Source of the DNA: Planctomycetota bacterium | GTDB lineage: Bacteria > Planctomycetota > JAMOSO01 | DNA: 64,000 nucleotides | Assembly: GCA_027063065.1 (NCBI GenBank) | Contig: JAMOSO010000055.1 | Coordinates: forward strand, 1 to 64,000 | Direction of reading: 5' to 3' | Shown: positions 63,082 to 64,000 of the stretch, piece by piece | Numbering within the stretch: position 1 is the stretch's first letter | Layout of the letters: every line of letters begins with the position of its first letter | Translations under genes and position numbers: made by a program | Notes under the pieces: model-generated | Databases searched by the model: none | What the model was told of the DNA's origin: nothing | The model's input: only the letters and a program-made list of their open reading frames with translations

Positions 63082-63174
63082 TTATAACAAATCAGTTTTC
63101 TTTAATAAAATTAAAGATAGTCGGTAAGAAACTATAATTACGCCTAACCAACCTAATAATACTAATGCAGTCAT
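63082..63174 (-). CDS. CydX-like small subunit of cytochrome bd oxidase
   Basis: A 30-codon frame (ATG 63174, stop 63082) encodes MTALVLLGWLGVIIVSYR, then LSLILLKKTDLL: a single hydrophobic helix with a short polar end. AGGAG sits 6 nt before the ATG, just after the cydB stop (8 nt gap), and the operon terminator follows at once. In proteobacteria, cydX codes for a similar one-helix subunit directly after cydB that stabilises the haem b/d site. Sequence identity to known CydX is not evident, so the assignment rests on position, size and helix. Confidence 0.65.
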   Translation of the reverse strand: MTALVLLGWLGVIIVSYRLSLILLKKTDLL

Positions 63175-63182
63175 ATTTTCTC

Positions 63183-64000
63183 CTAATAGGCTTCTTTATT
63201 ATTGATGTCATTGACAGTTAATTGCTTGTTATCCATCGCTTTCCAGACGTAAGCAATATAGCCTATTACAAACGGTATACAAAGCGCCACATAGGTCATA
63301 ACCATTAAAGTATATGGGCTGCTGGAAGCGTTATAAATTGTAAGGCTTGATTGCAAATCACTTTTTGATGGGTAAAAAGAAGTGTTGTTGTAAGCAGGTA
63401 AAAGTAAAACCGTTAAGCCTACTAAAAATGTACCCGCTCCAGCACTCCATATACCTTTACAAGATTCTGTAAATGCGGTTTTAAATACTCCAAAAATTAC
63501 TAAGACCAATCCTAATAGTAGGCAAATTAGTAAAATAGGATTAGCTAAAAAATTACTTAGGTATTTATTGCTTATCATTGCAATTTGACCATCATTGTTT
63601 ACGCCAAAACCGTCACACATTAACAAGCATACTAGAACATATAATAAAAATGGTAATGATATAATAAAATTCATTAAACTAGCTTTGCGTAAACGGGCTT
63701 GCATATCAGGGGTTTCACTAAAATCTATATTGTTAATTAGATACATAGCGCCAAGATTGCGAGAATTAAATACTAAGAAAAATCCCAAACATAAATTGAA
63801 AGGAGAAAATGCAGCTTCTAATCCGCGTAAACTGTGTTGCCAAGTAACAAAATTAAACTCGCTGAGTGTAAAATTTGATCCAGTAAAAAATGTTCCAACA
63901 GCAGCGCCTATAAGCAAGATACCAATAGATCCGTTTATAAACAAGAAGGTCTCATAAACTGTAGCACCTAAAAAATTGTTTGGTTTGGTGCGATATTCAA
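63183..64000 (-). CDS. cydB: cytochrome bd ubiquinol/menaquinol oxidase subunit II (5' end outside window)
   Basis: About 272 C-terminal residues of CydB are visible, open to the window edge. The segment EYRTKPNN followed by FLGATVYETFLFINGSIGIL and then GTFFTGSNFTL is typical CydB, as is WQHSLRGLEA with FSPFNLCLGFFLVFNSRNLGAMYLIN-type helices and a late YTLMVMTYVALCIPFVIGYI segment. It is the second subunit of the high-affinity quinol oxidase in the inner membrane, allowing use or removal of traces of oxygen. cydA presumably lies just outside the window. It is followed by a CydX-like gene. Confidence 0.92.
   Translation of the reverse strand, partial: EYRTKPNNFLGATVYETFLFINGSIGILLIGAAVGTFFTGSNFTLSEFNFVTWQHSLRGLEAAFSPFNLCLGFFLVFNSRNLGAMYLINNIDFSETPDMQARLRKASLMNFIISLPFLLYVLVCLLMCDGFGVNNDGQIAMISNKYLSNFLANPILLICLLLGLVLVIFGVFKTAFTESCKGIWSAGAGTFLVGLTVLLLPAYNNTSFYPSKSDLQSSLTIYNASSSPYTLMVMTYVALCIPFVIGYIAYVWKAMDNKQLTVNDINNKEAY

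Noticed and set aside
1-64000. CRISPR arrays, insertion sequences, tRNA or rRNA genes, phage genes
   Set aside because: I looked for regular direct repeats with spacers, transposase motifs, cloverleaf-like segments with CCA ends and rRNA signatures in the gaps and found none; gaps are too short or too AT-rich for rRNA.

Overview
The window looks like a compact, AT-rich chromosome segment (about one third G+C by eye) from a Gram-negative bacterium of the PVC group, most like Lentisphaerota/Victivallales. Signs of this are a pseudopilin with the [10 protein letters not shown]-type prepilin motif followed by an ASMLLPSL stretch, several secreted LamG proteins, many Gfo/Idh/MocA dehydrogenases beside glycoside hydrolases, lipoproteins, a DUF481 outer-membrane protein and a GspE/GspF secretion core. 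The lineage is inferred from gene style, not from an rRNA gene. I saw no rRNA, tRNA, CRISPR array, transposase, integrase or phage gene.

Layout. (1) 1-3.0 kb: start of a ROK-type regulator divergent from a NagB-like deaminase and a PIG-L deacetylase (amino-sugar use), then trpD. (2) 3.2-6.3 kb: leftward SGNH-LamG protein, GH130 phosphorylase and a decapitated Gfo/Idh remnant. (3) 6.5-10.6 kb: CBS/DRTGG family II pyrophosphatase divergent from a GAF-type PTS enzyme I (ptsP). (4) 10.7-27.0 kb: glycan-use island with a GntR/LacI regulator, pseudopilin, LamG lipoprotein glycosidase, two Gfo/Idh dehydrogenases, GH31, a LamG protein, GH94 phosphorylase, TIM-barrel isomerase, methyltransferase, and an AraC regulator divergent from a GH151/GHL6-like hydrolase. 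(5) 27.1-49.5 kb: energy and core metabolism: K+-dependent membrane pyrophosphatase, ACT-malic enzyme, cysQ, a tightly overlapping menDHACE operon, hemN, an orphan CheX, pyk, a SrkA-like kinase, class I fumarase, DUF481, HAD, exonuclease, an AraC/dehydrogenase/unknown trio, nadC. (6) 49.6-59.5 kb: leftward housekeeping block: gspF, gspE, a predicted pseudokinase, panD, panC, folK, ribF, rpsI, rplM, gpsA, plsY, DTW-domain tRNA modifier. (7) 59.6-64 kb: Gfo/Idh, a membrane-anchored HAMP-like enzyme I, a small lipoprotein, and leftward cydB with a 30-residue CydX-like gene.

How it works together: extracellular glycans would be cut by the LamG/GH proteins, taken through phosphorylases (GH94, GH130) and oxidoreductase/isomerase steps, and fed to glycolysis (pyk). 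Malic enzyme, fumarase, menaquinone synthesis and cytochrome bd point to fumarate/menaquinone respiration with use of low oxygen, and PPi energy is recovered by hppA.

Most unusual items: a membrane-tethered enzyme I paralogue; several genes whose predicted -10 box lies 6-7 nt from the start codon with no Shine-Dalgarno (candidate leaderless mRNAs, including both enzyme I genes); a degenerate Ser/Thr kinase beside gspE; a 46-bp near-perfect palindrome before the malic enzyme; a terminator palindrome that encodes the C-termini of two convergent genes; and an unlisted CydX-like micropeptide.
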